A stretch of DNA of 24,928 nucleotides from an uncultured Roseburia sp. (GTDB taxonomy: Bacteria; Bacillota_A; Clostridia; Lachnospirales; Lachnospiraceae): NCBI GenBank assembly GCA_900753715.1, contig CAAEAE010000007.1:1-24928 (forward strand). The letters are read 5' to 3'. Shown here in pieces: positions 8,574 to 16,276 of the stretch; positions within the stretch are counted from its first letter, which is position 1; every line of letters begins with the position of its first letter. The translations under genes and the position numbers were made by a program. The notes beneath the pieces were generated by a model, which was not told the origin of the DNA, searched no databases, and worked only from the letters and a program-made list of their open reading frames with translations.

Positions 8574-8621
8574 ACGGCTGCTGCAGAGAGACAATTGGGT
8601 TGTACTGTGGCAGCCGTTTTT
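8574..8621 (+). terminator. Terminator-like hairpin / attenuator between the GH130 and GH5 genes
   Basis: ACGGCTGC (8574-8581) pairs perfectly with GCAGCCGT (8610-8617), followed by T at 8617-8621. The long loop contains a second small stem (ACAA 8591-8594 with TTGT 8600-8603). The GGGAGG ribosome binding site of the GH5 gene starts at 8622, directly after the T-run. The layout suggests partial termination that lowers, rather than stops, GH5 transcription. Confidence 0.6.
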
Positions 8622-8634
8622 GGGAGGGAAAAAA

Positions 8635-9906
8635 TTGAAAAAAAGAGGTTTGGGTTTACTGCTTGCAGGAATGCTTTTTGTCACAGGACTTGCGGGATGT
8701 GGAAGTGCCGGAGGAAATCAGGCATCAGAGAATCAGACATCGGAAAGCCGGACATCTGAAGCGGCAGGCGGTCAGGAGAGCGAAGCAGGTACAGAAGCGG
8801 AGAATGGGACACAGGTGGCAGAGGAGACAGAAGCGTCTGTCGAGAAGGCACCGAATATAAATGTAGACATGGAGGATATGAATGCGATGAATGTAGTAAG
8901 CAATATGAGAATTGGATGGAATATCGGAAACACACTTGATTCCACCAGCGACAGACTGACCAGAGTGGATATGGCGTTTAAATTTGAGACAGCCTGGGGA
9001 AATCCGAAGGTGACACAGGAACTCATCGATGCCGTGCTTGATGCCGGATTTAATGTGATTCGTGTACCGGTTTCATGGACGAATCATATGGCAGGCGAAC
9101 CGGATTACCTGATTACAGAAAGCTGGATGGACCGTGTGCAGGAGGTTGTCGACTATGCGTATAACAAAGGCGCTTATGTCATCTTAAATCTTCATCATGA
9201 AGACTGGAACTATCCGTATTACGATAACGAGGAAGCTGCCTGTGCACGTATGAAAGCAGTTTGGAGCCAGATTGCGGAGCGTTTTCAGGATTATGATGAG
9301 CACCTTATTTTTGAGGGACAGAACGAGCCAAGAAAAATTGGAACATCTGTAGAGTGGACCGGAGGAGACCAGGAAGGCTGGGATGTTGTAAATGCAACAA
9401 ACAAGGCATTCGTGGAAGCAATCCGTAACGCCGGAGGCTCCAATCCATATCGTATTCTTATGATTCCGGGCTACGGTGCAAACAGCACAGTGGGAATCAG
9501 GCATATTGAACTGCCGGAAAACGATGACCGCATCGTGGTATCCGTACACGCATATGAGCCGTATGATTTTGCATTAAATACCGCAGGAAGAAGCGAGTGG
9601 AATGAAGATACCGCCGCAATTGACACACTGATGAAAACGCTCAAGGAATTATACATTGACAAAGGAACACCGGTCATTATCGGTGAGTTTGGTGCAATGA
9701 ATAAGGACAATGAATCAGACCGTGCTGCCTGGGCAGAATATTATGTGAAGGCTGCAGCCGAGATTGGTGTACCGTGTGTATGGTGGGACAATGGATTGTT
9801 TGAAGGTGATGGAGAACGATTCGGATTGTTTGACCGCCACACCTATGAGTGCAAATATCCACAGTTGATGGAAGCGTTAATGCGCGGAACAAATGTAACG
9901 AATTAG
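8635..9906 (+). CDS. GH5-family endo-beta-1,4-glycanase lipoprotein (cellulase/endoglucanase type, probably GH5_4)
   Basis: The preferred start is TTG at 8635, seven bases after GGGAGG (8622-8627). It gives 423 residues with a lipoprotein signal (LAGC, Cys22); the longer frame to 8566 would bury the signal. A Ser/Glu/Gly linker (about 23-75) leads to a GH5 TIM barrel. It starts NMRIGWNIGNTLDS and shows AWGNPKVT, FNVIRVPVSW, VILNLHHEDW, FEGQNEPR with acid/base Glu231, VSVHAYEPYDFA, PVIIGEFGAM with nucleophile Glu351, and VPCVWWDNG. All expected catalytic elements are intact. The motif set fits GH5 subfamily 4 (endoglucanase, xyloglucanase or lichenase, some with mannanase activity); the subfamily call is from memory. 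As a surface lipoprotein it would cut polymer outside the cell and feed the ABC importer encoded upstream. Confidence 0.92.
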   Translation: MKKRGLGLLLAGMLFVTGLAGCGSAGGNQASENQTSESRTSEAAGGQESEAGTEAENGTQVAEETEASVEKAPNINVDMEDMNAMNVVSNMRIGWNIGNTLDSTSDRLTRVDMAFKFETAWGNPKVTQELIDAVLDAGFNVIRVPVSWTNHMAGEPDYLITESWMDRVQEVVDYAYNKGAYVILNLHHEDWNYPYYDNEEAACARMKAVWSQIAERFQDYDEHLIFEGQNEPRKIGTSVEWTGGDQEGWDVVNATNKAFVEAIRNAGGSNPYRILMIPGYGANSTVGIRHIELPENDDRIVVSVHAYEPYDFALNTAGRSEWNEDTAAIDTLMKTLKELYIDKGTPVIIGEFGAMNKDNESDRAAWAEYYVKAAAEIGVPCVWWDNGLFEGDGERFGLFDRHTYECKYPQLMEALMRGTNVTN

Positions 9907-9915
9907 TTATTATTA

Positions 9916-9995
9916 AATCCCCTGTTTTTGCCGATGAAGAATGTAGCGATGGAATGGATGCTATCGAAATGTTTTTCACGGAGGAACAGGGGATT
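9916..9995 (+). promoter_or_regulatory. Inverted repeat enclosing the ribosome binding site of the coiled-coil gene
   Basis: AATCCCCTGTT (9916-9926) is a perfect 11-base inverse complement of AACAGGGGATT (9985-9995). Two G-U pairs extend the stem inward (TT 9927-9928 with GG 9983-9984). The right arm abuts the ATG at 9996 and includes the AGGGG and part of the GGAGG that could serve as ribosome binding sites. In RNA the fold would hide the translation start; the 54-58 base loop contains further short complementary stretches. Translational control is inferred. Confidence 0.55.
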
Positions 9996-10838
9996 ATGAG
10001 TATTATGGTAAACAGTGCGGGGGCAAACAGCACTTCTGCGATGATATCAGGAACACTGACGATTAAAAACCAGAATGACAGAAAAGCCGTTGCTTCCAGT
10101 ATGAGTATGACGAAGAGTCAGACGAAAAAGAAAACGACAAAACAGCTTAACTACAATCACAAAGAAATTTCCAGCCAGATTATGCGCGCCAAGAAGACAC
10201 AGAGTGCAAATGCAGCATTGGTGAAGGCAAAAAGCAGAGTATCCATGTTAAAACGCTGTGCGGCAAGCGGTGAGTATGATAGCCGCGAAGTGGCGGTTGC
10301 GCTTGCACATGCAAAGCGGATGGTACGCTGTGCGCAGATGAAGGCAAATAATATTAAGCAGGAAGAGCAGGAGCGAAGACAGCACGAGAGGGAGAATGCG
10401 ACAGAAGAGCGCCAGCAGAAAAACGAGGTAAAACGCCGTGCCGGACAGAAGGAGCAGCAGTTAAAGCAGAAGATGGCTGCAAAGGAAATCGGAAAAGTCC
10501 AGCAGGAAAAGCGAATCCGCCAGCAGATGATACAGAAACGCCGTCAGCACCGCAATCAGGAGCAGACGAAAATAAATGAAGCGGATTTTAAATATTTAAA
10601 GGCGTGGGCGGATGAGCATTACGGAAATAACTCAAATTACTACGACGACAATTCGGGCGTTATCGTAGAGCTGAGTGCGCAGATGCAGCAGGAGATTGAA
10701 GCGGAAGTAGAAGCCGAGATTTCTGCGGAGATGGCATCCGCTGCAGATATGGGCACAGGGGATGTCTCGATGGCTACGTCGATGCCAGCTTCCGCTACAG
10801 CGGCAGTCAGTACGCCGTCTGTGGATATTTCACTGTAA
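9996..10838 (+). CDS. Charged coiled-coil protein of unknown function
   Basis: A 280-residue soluble protein starting MSIMVNSAGANSTSAM. It has a basic segment (KSQTKKKTTKQLNYNHKEI), a conserved-looking helical block with RAKKTQSANAALVKAKSRV, SGEYDSREVAVALAHAKRMV and RCAQMKANNIKQEEQERR, then a long Lys/Arg/Gln/Glu coiled coil (about residues 120-195) and an acidic Ala/Glu tail (QQEIEAEVEAEISAEMAS). I recall similar 'LNYNhKEISSQIMRAKksqsA' proteins in other Lachnospiraceae, with no known function. No signal peptide, membrane segment or enzyme motif is visible. The frame is open back to 9849, but that would overlap the GH5 gene by 58 bases; ATG 9996 (or 10005) is preferred. It lies 29 bases upstream of tatD and is probably co-transcribed with it. 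Confidence 0.8.
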   Translation: MSIMVNSAGANSTSAMISGTLTIKNQNDRKAVASSMSMTKSQTKKKTTKQLNYNHKEISSQIMRAKKTQSANAALVKAKSRVSMLKRCAASGEYDSREVAVALAHAKRMVRCAQMKANNIKQEEQERRQHERENATEERQQKNEVKRRAGQKEQQLKQKMAAKEIGKVQQEKRIRQQMIQKRRQHRNQEQTKINEADFKYLKAWADEHYGNNSNYYDDNSGVIVELSAQMQQEIEAEVEAEISAEMASAADMGTGDVSMATSMPASATAAVSTPSVDISL

Positions 10839-10867
10839 CTGAGGCGGACAGAAAGGAAACAGGTATA

Positions 10868-11644
10868 ATGATATTTGAAACACACGCACATTACGATGAT
10901 GAGCGGTTTGCAGAGGACAGAGATACGTTACTGGCATCCCTGCCGGAGCGCGGAATTGGAAGAATTATAAATGTAGGTTCAACACTTGTCTCTACAAAGG
11001 AAACACTCGCAATTGCACAGAATTATCCTTATGTTTACGCTGCGGTCGGGGTTCATCCAAGCGAAATCGGGGACTTGAATGAAGAGACGTTCGCCTGGTT
11101 AAAAGAGCAGACCAGACAGGAAAAGACAGTGGCGGTAGGAGAAATCGGTCTGGACTATTACTGGGATAAAGAACCGGAAGTACAAAAGGCACAGCGCTAC
11201 TGGTTTAAAAGACAGATGGAGCTGGCGCGTGAGGAAACTCTTCCGGTCATTATTCATTCACGGGATGCAGCGGAGGATACGATGCGTCTGATGCAGGAAA
11301 TCCACGCAGAGGAGATACCGGGTGTGATACACTGCTATTCCTATTCCAAAGAAATGGCGCTCGAATTTGTCAAAATGGGCTATCGGATTGGAGTGGGCGG
11401 TGTTGTGACCTTTAAAAATGCCAGAAAGTTAAAGGAGACTGTCGAGGCGGTTCCGATGGAAGCGATTCTGTTGGAAACAGACTGCCCTTATATGGCACCG
11501 GAACCACACCGTGGAACGCGCAATGATTCCTCAAACATTCCGTACGTCGTAAATACAATTGCACAGATAAAGGGAATCAGTACCGATGAGGTCGAGCAGA
11601 TTACCTGGGAGAACGCCATGCGGCTCTTTACGCGGGTGAGATGA
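10868..11644 (+). CDS. tatD: TatD-family metal-dependent hydrolase / DNase
   Basis: A 258-residue TIM-barrel amidohydrolase-superfamily enzyme. All metal-site motifs are present: THAHYDD (His6, His8), VGEIGLDYY (Glu92), VIIHSRDA (His130), GVIHCYSYS (His155) and LETDCPYMAP (Asp205). Length is typical for TatD (about 255-265 residues). Known family members are 3'-5' exonucleases or DNases linked to DNA repair and turnover of nucleic acids, and some act as D-aminoacyl-tRNA deacylases. An AAGGAAA ribosome binding site precedes the ATG. In many Firmicutes tatD is followed by rnmV and ksgA; here ksgA lies about 5 kb downstream, with a divergent repair-type pair, a chemotaxis receptor and a small gene between. 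No clear terminator separates it from the convergent gene that ends at 11710. Confidence 0.92.
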   Translation: MIFETHAHYDDERFAEDRDTLLASLPERGIGRIINVGSTLVSTKETLAIAQNYPYVYAAVGVHPSEIGDLNEETFAWLKEQTRQEKTVAVGEIGLDYYWDKEPEVQKAQRYWFKRQMELAREETLPVIIHSRDAAEDTMRLMQEIHAEEIPGVIHCYSYSKEMALEFVKMGYRIGVGGVVTFKNARKLKETVEAVPMEAILLETDCPYMAPEPHRGTRNDSSNIPYVVNTIAQIKGISTDEVEQITWENAMRLFTRVR

Positions 11645-11709
11645 TGTTGGGTACGGGAAAAAACATCCGACGCCAGCGTGGGAACATGTGTCGCAGGAAG
11701 CATTGCATC

Positions 11710-12519
11710 TTATGAGAGTGTGCGGGATAATTCCGGTGTGTCCTTCCAGTAACGTTTTGAAATCAACTGCATCTGTAAATCCGGATTCGTGCGCGCCTTG
11801 ATGGCGATACTGTCAAAGAAGGCAAGCCAGAGCTTCTGGTATTCCGCTTCATTTGCGGAACAGCGTGTCAGCCTGTCGCGGTCAAGGTCGGTGGCATCGG
11901 TCAGCAGATAGCCCTTTCCGGCACGATGGATGGCAACGGTATTTCTGGTCTCGTCAAAAATCATAAAGTTCTCCGGGGAAAGCCGGTCGGTAAAATGTTC
12001 TGCCAGATAGGGCAGGACATTATTTTTGGGGTGAATGGTGGCAAACAAAACGCCATTTTCAAGTTCCTTAAAGCGTAAAAACCCAAGCAGATGGGCTGCT
12101 TCACGGTTTGTGGCACGGCAGAGCTCAAAGACACGCATGACGCATGGCTCTCCGAGCGCGAGAAGAACGCGGTTTCCGTCATTGCAGGAGAACGCAAGGA
12201 GAATCGTGCGGTAGATGGCATCTGCCTTGTCCAAGGCGGGTTTGTGGGAGACACCTGGTTTATCGGAGGATTCCCTTGCCATTGCAGTCTGATAGATGGC
12301 TTCGTAAAATTCTCTGCCAAAGCGCTCGTTTAACGTCCGCACGACTTTGGCGGTCTTCTCCACAGAAGGCGTGACAATCCGGTATTCAGAAAAAAGTTCG
12401 TAATTTTCCGGCTCTCCGGTGGTGAGCCGGATATTTTTGTGCCCAAGCCTGCTGGCGCAGGCATCATAGACACCGGTAAAAATCCCTTCCGGGCTGTCTT
12501 CACATACAAATACATACAT
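11710..12519 (-). CDS. DUF4130 / TIGR03915-family protein, partner of the radical SAM protein (putative DNA repair or modification)
   Basis: A 269-residue protein matching, by recall, the TIGR03915/DUF4130 family. Evidence is the N-terminus MYVFVCEDSPEGIFTGVYDA, the central HLLGFLRFKELENGVLFATIHPKNNVLPYLAEHF (quoted here only in part: LLGFLRFKELENGVL; NNVLPYLAEHF), and the C-terminal LWLAFFDSIAI and NPDLQMQLISKRYWKDTPE. In some bacteria this domain is fused to a uracil-DNA-glycosylase-like domain; that part is absent here. The family almost always sits beside a TIGR03916 radical SAM protein, as here, 32 bases downstream of its stop. Reaction and substrate are unknown. I chose ATG 12519, with AAGGA 11 bases upstream and a start that fits the family; the in-frame ATG at 12531 abuts the AAAGG and has no usable spacing. 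Confidence 0.85.
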   Translation of the reverse strand: MYVFVCEDSPEGIFTGVYDACASRLGHKNIRLTTGEPENYELFSEYRIVTPSVEKTAKVVRTLNERFGREFYEAIYQTAMARESSDKPGVSHKPALDKADAIYRTILLAFSCNDGNRVLLALGEPCVMRVFELCRATNREAAHLLGFLRFKELENGVLFATIHPKNNVLPYLAEHFTDRLSPENFMIFDETRNTVAIHRAGKGYLLTDATDLDRDRLTRCSANEAEYQKLWLAFFDSIAIKARTNPDLQMQLISKRYWKDTPELSRTLS

Positions 12520-12551
12520 GGCAAAATCCATCCTTTCTTAAATGTCCGGGT

Positions 12552-13895
12552 TCATGAGACAGCCTCACTCTGGATGACGGTGGTCTGTGGAATGGCAAGG
12601 TCACAAAGTGTATCCGTATCAAACAGGGAGAGCTGCTTGTAACCACAGTTTCTGAGCTCGCGGGGAATCTGCGTGCGGTCTGCCATCAGATTGGTGCAGA
12701 TATAATCTTCATCGAGCTTTGTATGGTACATCATTCTGCCGGAGCAGGTAATAAAATAAAGGGCGCGCTTTAAAACAACGCCGATGCGCTTTAAATCCGG
12801 GAAATCCAGACGGTTCTGCCGTCTTGCCGCAACAATGCGCTGGGCGGACTTGTAACCGATGCCTGGGACCCGTAAAAGCGTCTGGTAGGGCGCAGAGTTA
12901 ATCTCCACCGGAAACTGTTCGAGGTGGCGCAGTGCCCAGTCACATTTCGGGTCTAAATAAATGTTAAAATCCGGGCGCTCCTCGGACAGCAGTTCATCTA
13001 CCTTAAAGTGATAATAGCGCAACAGCCAGTCTGCCTGATAGAGCCGGTGTTCCCGCAGCAGAGGTGGTCCGCCCGGAAGCATGGGGAGATTGGAGTTGTG
13101 GTTTACATTCACAAAGGCGGAATAGAACACGCGCTTGAGCGAAAAATGGTCGTAAAGTCCTTCCGCGACGCGCATAATCTGATAATCACTTTCAGGGGTT
13201 GCACCGATAATCATCTGCGTGCTCTGTCCGGCGGGAACAAAGGTCGGAGTCTTGCGATAGGGAATCAGCTCATTCCGGTTTGCGGTGATGCCGTTTTGAA
13301 TCAGCCGCATCGGTTTTAAAATCGTATTGCGCGATTTGCACGGAGCAAGCTTCTTTAAACCGTCCGCGGTGGGGAGCTCTAAGTTGATGCTCATGCGGTC
13401 TGCCAGACAGCCGGTCTTTTCAATCAGTACCGGGTCAGCGCCCGGAATCGCCTTCACATGGATATAGCCATTAAAATGGTATTCATTGCGGAGCTTGAAT
13501 AACGTCTGGTAAATCAGATCCATCGTGTAGTTTGGGCTAATCATGATGCCGGAACTTAAGAAAAGTCCTTCTATATAGTTCCTGCGGTAAAATTCCATCG
13601 TCAGCGTGCAGACCTCCTCCGGCGTGAATGACGCGCGGGGAACATCGGAGTTGCAATTGTTCTGGCAGTAGGCACAGTTAAAGATGCATTCGTTTGTATA
13701 GAGAATCTTGAGCAGGGAGATACAGCGCCCGTCCGCCGCGAAGCTGTGGCAGATTCCTGCAGCAACAGAATTGCCGATGCCGTCTTTCTTCCCCTTGCGG
13801 TCAACACCGCTGGAAGTGCAGGCAACGTCATATTTGGCGGCATCTGCTAAGATAGAAAGTTTCTCCATCAGAGACATATTTTGCTGGATATTCAT
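12552..13895 (-). CDS. Putative DNA modification/repair radical SAM protein (TIGR03916, rSAM_link_UDG type)
   Basis: A 447-residue radical S-adenosylmethionine protein. The 4Fe-4S ligands form CX3CX2C at Cys70, Cys74 and Cys77 (ECIFNCAYCQNN). It is preceded by the family-typical segment AAKYDVACTSSG and GICHSFAADGRCISLLKILY with additional Cys49 and Cys58. The barrel shows LFLSSGI, YIHVKAIPGAD and MSINLELPT. A helix-hairpin-helix (about residues 336-365: LLRVPGIGYKSAQRIVAARR) indicates nucleic-acid binding. TIGR03916 members are annotated as putative DNA repair or modification enzymes, but I know of no demonstrated reaction. AGGAGGT (13902-13908) sits six bases before the ATG. The promoter is flanked by two LexA-box-like sites. 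The DUF4130 partner follows in the same transcript. Confidence 0.92.
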   Translation of the reverse strand: MNIQQNMSLMEKLSILADAAKYDVACTSSGVDRKGKKDGIGNSVAAGICHSFAADGRCISLLKILYTNECIFNCAYCQNNCNSDVPRASFTPEEVCTLTMEFYRRNYIEGLFLSSGIMISPNYTMDLIYQTLFKLRNEYHFNGYIHVKAIPGADPVLIEKTGCLADRMSINLELPTADGLKKLAPCKSRNTILKPMRLIQNGITANRNELIPYRKTPTFVPAGQSTQMIIGATPESDYQIMRVAEGLYDHFSLKRVFYSAFVNVNHNSNLPMLPGGPPLLREHRLYQADWLLRYYHFKVDELLSEERPDFNIYLDPKCDWALRHLEQFPVEINSAPYQTLLRVPGIGYKSAQRIVAARRQNRLDFPDLKRIGVVLKRALYFITCSGRMMYHTKLDEDYICTNLMADRTQIPRELRNCGYKQLSLFDTDTLCDLAIPQTTVIQSEAVS

Positions 13896-13972
13896 TATGT
13901 TACCTCCTGCTTTCTGGATTGCTCATGGGAATCAATTGCAAGTGAATCATGCGTCCTGTCAGGGCAGAAAAA

Positions 13973-13984
13973 GAACGAATGTTC
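13973..13984. promoter_or_regulatory. LexA (SOS) box, perfect GAAC-N4-GTTC core
   Basis: GAACGAATGTTC matches the Gram-positive LexA/DinR core GAAC-N4-GTTC exactly and differs from the extended consensus CGAACRNRYGTTYG only at the first base. It starts nine bases downstream of the -10 box of the radical SAM gene, over the expected transcription start. Bound LexA should block initiation. Confidence 0.75.
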
Positions 13985-13993
13985 GATATGAAA

Positions 13994-14022
13994 ACTATAA
14001 CACAGCCGGGCAAAAATTACAA
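13994..14022 (-). promoter_or_regulatory. Sigma-A-type promoter of the radical SAM / DUF4130 operon
   Basis: On the minus strand, -35 TTGTAA (14017-14022) and -10 TATAGT (13994-13999) are separated by 17 bases. Transcription should start near 13987, about 90 bases before the start codon at 13895. The promoter is bracketed by LexA-box-like sites at nine bases on each side. Confidence 0.7.
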
Positions 14023-14031
14023 GAGAAAATC

Positions 14032-14043
14032 GAACACTTGTTT
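14032..14043. promoter_or_regulatory. Second, imperfect LexA box
   Basis: CGAACACTTGTTTG (14031-14044) matches CGAACRNRYGTTYG with one mismatch and has the core GAAC-N4-GTTT. It lies nine bases upstream of the -35 box of the minus-strand promoter and well upstream of the chemotaxis receptor promoter (-35 at 14076). Confidence 0.55.
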
Positions 14044-14075
14044 GAGAAAATTTTGTAAAATGATGCAGCGTTTTC

Positions 14076-14103
14076 TTGAAACTGACAGAAAATATGGTAT
14101 GAT
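14076..14103 (+). promoter_or_regulatory. Promoter of the chemotaxis receptor gene
   Basis: TTGAAA (14076-14081) and TATGAT (14098-14103) are 16 bases apart, a good sigma-A-type promoter about 65 bases upstream of the start codon. It does not look like the flagellar sigma-D type (TAAA/GCCGATAA). The divergent LexA-box-like sites do not overlap it. Confidence 0.6.
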
Positions 14104-14167
14104 AGAACTATAGCAACAGTATCGTTTTTGCTGCGTACAAATGAATAGGGAAGATGGGGGAGAAAGT

Positions 14168-16258
14168 ATGAAATCGATTAAAACCAAAATTATAGCAGCC
14201 GTGATTTTTTGTTCATTGATTTCAGCCGGAATCTGCGGTGCAATCAGTATTGCAAATGCATCGAAGAACTATGAGGCGGATTCCAAACAGGAGATGCTTC
14301 TTACAGCGCACAACCAGGCGCTCGAACTTAACGCAAGCATGGAACAGGTAGAGCAGTCGGTAGATACGCTGTATGATGTGGCACTCGGAAGACTTGACGA
14401 TGTGAACAAGTTCAAGACAAGCAGTGAGTATGTGGATTCCTACACAGAGGGCATTAAAGATATGATGCTCCAGACTGCAACGCACACCAAGGGGGCGTTG
14501 ACAGCATATATCCGTTATAATCCGGAATTTACGGAACCGACCAGTGGAATTTTCATGACAAGAGATGACAGCAACAGTGCGTTTTCCATTGTGACACCGA
14601 CGGACTTCTCGATGTATGACCCGTCTGATATTGAGCATGTCGGCTGGTATTATATTCCGGTAGAAAATAAACAGGCGACCTGGATGTCTCCGTATTTGAA
14701 TTCCAACATTAACGTTTACATGGTTTCCTACGTCGTTCCGATTTATGTGGACGGAGAGTCCATCGGAATCGTTGGCATGGATATTGACTTTGGCGTATTC
14801 ACCGATATGGTGGATGCATCGGATATTTTTACCACCGGTTATGCGTTCCTGGCGGATGCGGATGGAAATATCGTTTACCATGAAGGACTTGACAATGGAA
14901 CCGCAATCAGCGCAGCGGGAGATGGTTTGCAGACAGTTGCATCCGCACTTTCGGACTCTTCCAAAGAAAATCAGTTTATTCATTACAGCTACCAGGGAAA
15001 AGATAAGGTGCTCTGCTATGAGACACTTGAGAATGGCATGAAATTTGTGCTGACAGCGCCGAAATCAGAGCTTCATGCTGAGGCGAGCCGGAATGCAAAT
15101 ATGATATTTGTAGGCGCAGTGTTCGCAGTTGTCATCACGGCGATAATCGGTTTCATACTTGCCGTTACGCTGACAAAACCAATCCGCCAGATTGATACGA
15201 TTGTAACGAGCACGGCAGAACTGGATTTTTCCCACAATGCAGCAAACGAGCAGCTTTACAAGAGAAAAGACGAGACGGCACATATGGCAAAGTCGCTCCA
15301 TGTCATGCGTAAGAATCTGCGGGGAATGGTAGCGGATATCCGCACGACCTATGACAACCTGAAAGAAAGTATGGAACAGCTTGCGCAGACGACCGAGCAG
15401 GTAAGCTCTATGAGCAAAAAGAACTCTGACACCACGCAGCAGCTTGCAGCAGCGATGGAAGAGACTGCGGCAACGATGGAGGATGTCAATGATAACATTA
15501 CAGATGTAAGAAAACGTGCTGATGCCATCGAAGAACGTTCCAGAAATGGAAAAGAGGCGGCTGTTGAAGTGCGTGGCAGAGCAGACCAGTTGCGGAAGAC
15601 GACGGATGAGGCAAGCGCTAAGACGACAGAGATGTACGAGAGTGTACAGCAGAAGACCGTGGAGGCAATTGAGCGTGCGAAGGCGGTGGAGAAGATTAAT
15701 CAGCTTACGCAGGCAATTCTTGAGATTTCAAGCCAGACCAATCTTCTGGCATTAAACGCATCCATTGAGGCGGCAAGAGCCGGAGATGCAGGAAGAGGAT
15801 TTGCTGTTGTCGCAGAAGAAATCGGACAGCTTGCAACCCAGACCTCTCAGACCGTAGGCGATATTAACAATATCATTGATGAAGTAAACGGTGCCGTAAA
15901 GAATATGGCAGACTGCCTCAAGGAGAGCACCGATTTCTTAGAGTCAGCAGTATTAAAGGACTACGGCAGTTTCAGCCAGGTTGCAGAGGAGTATACGAAG
16001 GATGCGGCGACCTTTGAAAATGATATGAATGATATCAGCAGGGAGGTAGACACATTGCTTGCGGCAATTGTCAATATCTCCGATGCTGCGGATTCCGTCA
16101 GCCGCACGGTAAATGATGCCGCAAACGGTGTGACCGATATCGCACAGAAAACGCAGGATGTGGCAGATATGGTGGAGACAAACACCGGACTGGTAGAGAG
16201 CAATCAAGGAAATATGGAGCGCCTACGCAATATTATTACAATGTTTAAGAATGAATAA
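14168..16258 (+). CDS. Methyl-accepting chemotaxis protein with extracellular dCache-type sensor
   Basis: A 696-residue transmembrane receptor. A membrane helix (about residues 8-28) is followed by an extracellular dCache_1-like sensor (about 30-305) with [20 protein letters not shown] and [20 protein letters not shown]. The second helix is at about 312-333, then HAMP (about 334-390) and a long cytoplasmic coiled coil. The highly conserved signalling tip is around residues 517-556 ([20 protein letters not shown], then [11 protein letters not shown]), which contacts CheA and CheW. The Arg of the amino-acid-binding dCache motif before WY appears to be missing, so the ligand is probably not a standard amino acid. 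No C-terminal CheR-docking pentapeptide is present. The start at 14168 follows GGGGGAG by five bases; the in-frame ATG at 14141 lacks a ribosome binding site. It implies a motile organism. Confidence 0.93.
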   Translation: MKSIKTKIIAAVIFCSLISAGICGAISIANASKNYEADSKQEMLLTAHNQALELNASMEQVEQSVDTLYDVALGRLDDVNKFKTSSEYVDSYTEGIKDMMLQTATHTKGALTAYIRYNPEFTEPTSGIFMTRDDSNSAFSIVTPTDFSMYDPSDIEHVGWYYIPVENKQATWMSPYLNSNINVYMVSYVVPIYVDGESIGIVGMDIDFGVFTDMVDASDIFTTGYAFLADADGNIVYHEGLDNGTAISAAGDGLQTVASALSDSSKENQFIHYSYQGKDKVLCYETLENGMKFVLTAPKSELHAEASRNANMIFVGAVFAVVITAIIGFILAVTLTKPIRQIDTIVTSTAELDFSHNAANEQLYKRKDETAHMAKSLHVMRKNLRGMVADIRTTYDNLKESMEQLAQTTEQVSSMSKKNSDTTQQLAAAMEETAATMEDVNDNITDVRKRADAIEERSRNGKEAAVEVRGRADQLRKTTDEASAKTTEMYESVQQKTVEAIERAKAVEKINQLTQAILEISSQTNLLALNASIEAARAGDAGRGFAVVAEEIGQLATQTSQTVGDINNIIDEVNGAVKNMADCLKESTDFLESAVLKDYGSFSQVAEEYTKDAATFENDMNDISREVDTLLAAIVNISDAADSVSRTVNDAANGVTDIAQKTQDVADMVETNTGLVESNQGNMERLRNIITMFKNE

Positions 16259-16276
16259 AAAGGAGCAATTGACCCA

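Noticed and set aside
1..9906. LacI-type operator or cre site controlling the glycan locus
   Set aside because: I found no convincing palindromic operator in the short intergenic gaps. The operon promoter is presumably upstream of the window.
9849..9995. Upstream in-frame extension of the coiled-coil gene
   Set aside because: It would overlap the GH5 coding region by 58 bases, has no ribosome binding site and is encoded by the inverted-repeat leader. ATG 9996 is a better start.
11643..11668. GATGTT / AACATC as a terminator between tatD and the convergent DUF4130 gene
   Set aside because: The stem is only six AT-rich pairs with a long loop and no T-run on either strand.
12520..12531. Four-codon N-terminal extension of the DUF4130 protein from ATG 12531
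   Set aside because: The AAAGG directly abuts that ATG, leaving no spacing, while ATG 12519 has proper spacing and gives the family-like start MYVFVCED.
14222..14983. 253-residue open frame on the minus strand inside the chemotaxis receptor gene
   Set aside because: Fully antisense to a well-supported receptor gene. The translation is Cys/His/Arg-rich with no recognisable motif, as expected for a shadow frame.
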